From DASQGA01 sp038209555 (GTDB lineage: Bacteria; Actinomycetota; Thermoleophilia; Gaiellales; Gaiellaceae): 5,787 nucleotides of DNA. The notes under the pieces are model-generated. The model was given only the letters and a program-made list of their open reading frames with translations, did not search any database and was not told where the DNA came from. The position numbers and the translations under genes were made by a program. The stretch covers positions 1-5,787 of the forward strand of contig JBBQXP010000134.1 in NCBI GenBank assembly GCA_038209555.1, read 5' to 3'. Shown in pieces: positions 5,401 through 5,787 of this stretch; position 1 is the stretch's first letter; each line of letters starts with the position of its first letter.

Positions 5401-5787
5401 CTAGGGAGCGAGGTCGTACGGGTAGTCCGTGAGGCGCTCGCAGCCGTCGGCAGTCACGCGCACGAGATCTTCGAGGCGACAACCGCCGAAGCCTTTCTTG
5501 TAGACGCCCGGCTCGATCGCGAGCACGTCGCCCTCCACGAGCTCCTCGCCCACTCGGCCGAGGCTCGGCTGCTCGTGCACCTCGAGCCCAACGCCGTGGC
5601 CGAGGCTGTGGAAATAGCCCTCGTCCAGCACCTGCCCTTCCTCCTTGGTGAGCTGGGTGGGATACCCGGCCGCCTCGAACGGCTCGCAGGAGATCCGGTG
5701 GAGCTCGGAGCCGGGGACCCCGGCCCGAACAGCCGCGTAGACACGCTCGAGCGACTCGAGGCAGAGCGCGTGCTGCTCGACGAGCTG
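5401..5787 (-). CDS. M24 family metallopeptidase (Xaa-Pro aminopeptidase-like), 5'-truncated by window edge
   Basis: The frame is open from the right edge to the TAG at 5401-5403 and encodes the last 128 residues. It has the pita-bread metallopeptidase core: SLGHGVGLEVHEQPSLG gives a metal-ligand His (H64 of the visible part) and the second active-site His (H71). AIEPGVY gives the ligand Glu (E92) and RLEDLVRVT the final ligand Glu (E106). The two Asp ligands expected upstream are outside the window. The ending, DGCERLTDYPYDLAP, is usual for the bacterial PepQ / Xaa-Pro dipeptidase branch rather than methionine aminopeptidase. The enzyme would release N-terminal residues from Xaa-Pro peptides in the cytosol with two divalent metals. 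A full family member has about 350-400 residues. No start can be assigned here; GTG at 5629-5631 is internal, since homology continues upstream of it (ERVYAAVRAGVPGSELH). It is probably co-transcribed with the downstream propeller gene. Confidence 0.92.
   Translation of the reverse strand, partial: QLVEQHALCLESLERVYAAVRAGVPGSELHRISCEPFEAAGYPTQLTKEEGQVLDEGYFHSLGHGVGLEVHEQPSLGRVGEELVEGDVLAIEPGVYKKGFGGCRLEDLVRVTADGCERLTDYPYDLAP

Noticed and set aside
4394..5404. 336-codon open frame on the + strand
   Set aside because: It is antisense to the propeller gene with its signal peptide and six Asp boxes. The translation (many Arg, Val, Ala) shows no motif.
1..5787. Defence island, CRISPR array, mobile element or biosynthetic cluster
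   Set aside because: I looked for direct repeat arrays, transposase or integrase motifs, nuclease/helicase pairs, toxin-antitoxin pairs and carrier-domain enzymes and found none.

Overview
This is a high-GC, gene-dense bacterial window with six recognisable or plausible complete genes and two partial genes cut by its edges. The base composition (about two-thirds G+C by eye), strong G/C third-position bias, GTG starts and tightly overlapping genes suggest an actinobacterium. The protein sequences resemble those of soil Thermoleophilia such as Gaiellales and Solirubrobacterales. That placement is an inference; no rRNA or other phylogenetic marker is present. There is no sign of phage, IS elements, CRISPR, tRNA or rRNA.

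Layout. (1) Positions 1-1194, + strand: a short gene chain. It starts with the C-terminal two-thirds of a PLP-dependent cysteine-desulfurase-like protein (class V aminotransferase, VC1184 type). An ATGA overlap leads to an unrecognised 98-residue protein, and then comes a previously easy-to-miss ~60-residue protein with a CxCx3CxC cluster. (2) Positions 1208-2113, - strand: a stand-alone SIS-domain sugar-phosphate isomerase/deaminase related to the isomerase half of GlmS, convergent with region 1. (3) Positions 2131-3833, + strand: a hot-dog thioesterase coupled by a TGATG overlap to a complete M16 (processing-peptidase-like) zinc protease. It diverges from the SIS gene across only 17 bp, so the two promoters must crowd or overlap the coding sequences. 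(4) Positions 3834-4018: a convergent intergenic stretch almost entirely filled by one long imperfect inverted repeat of about 170 bp, centred on a perfect 8-bp stem. (5) Positions 4019-5359, - strand: an exported six-Asp-box beta-propeller (sialidase fold) without an obvious sialidase catalytic signature. (6) Positions 5401-5787, - strand: the C-terminal part of an M24 Xaa-Pro-type aminopeptidase, just upstream of the propeller gene and probably transcribed with it.

Most of the window is housekeeping-style metabolism (PLP enzyme, sugar-phosphate SIS enzyme, thioesterase) and protein turnover (M16, M24). No coherent defence or biosynthetic system is visible. The best leads for something undescribed are the giant inverted repeat at 3848-4017, the small CxCx3CxC protein at 1012-1194, and the compact divergent start region at 2114-2130.
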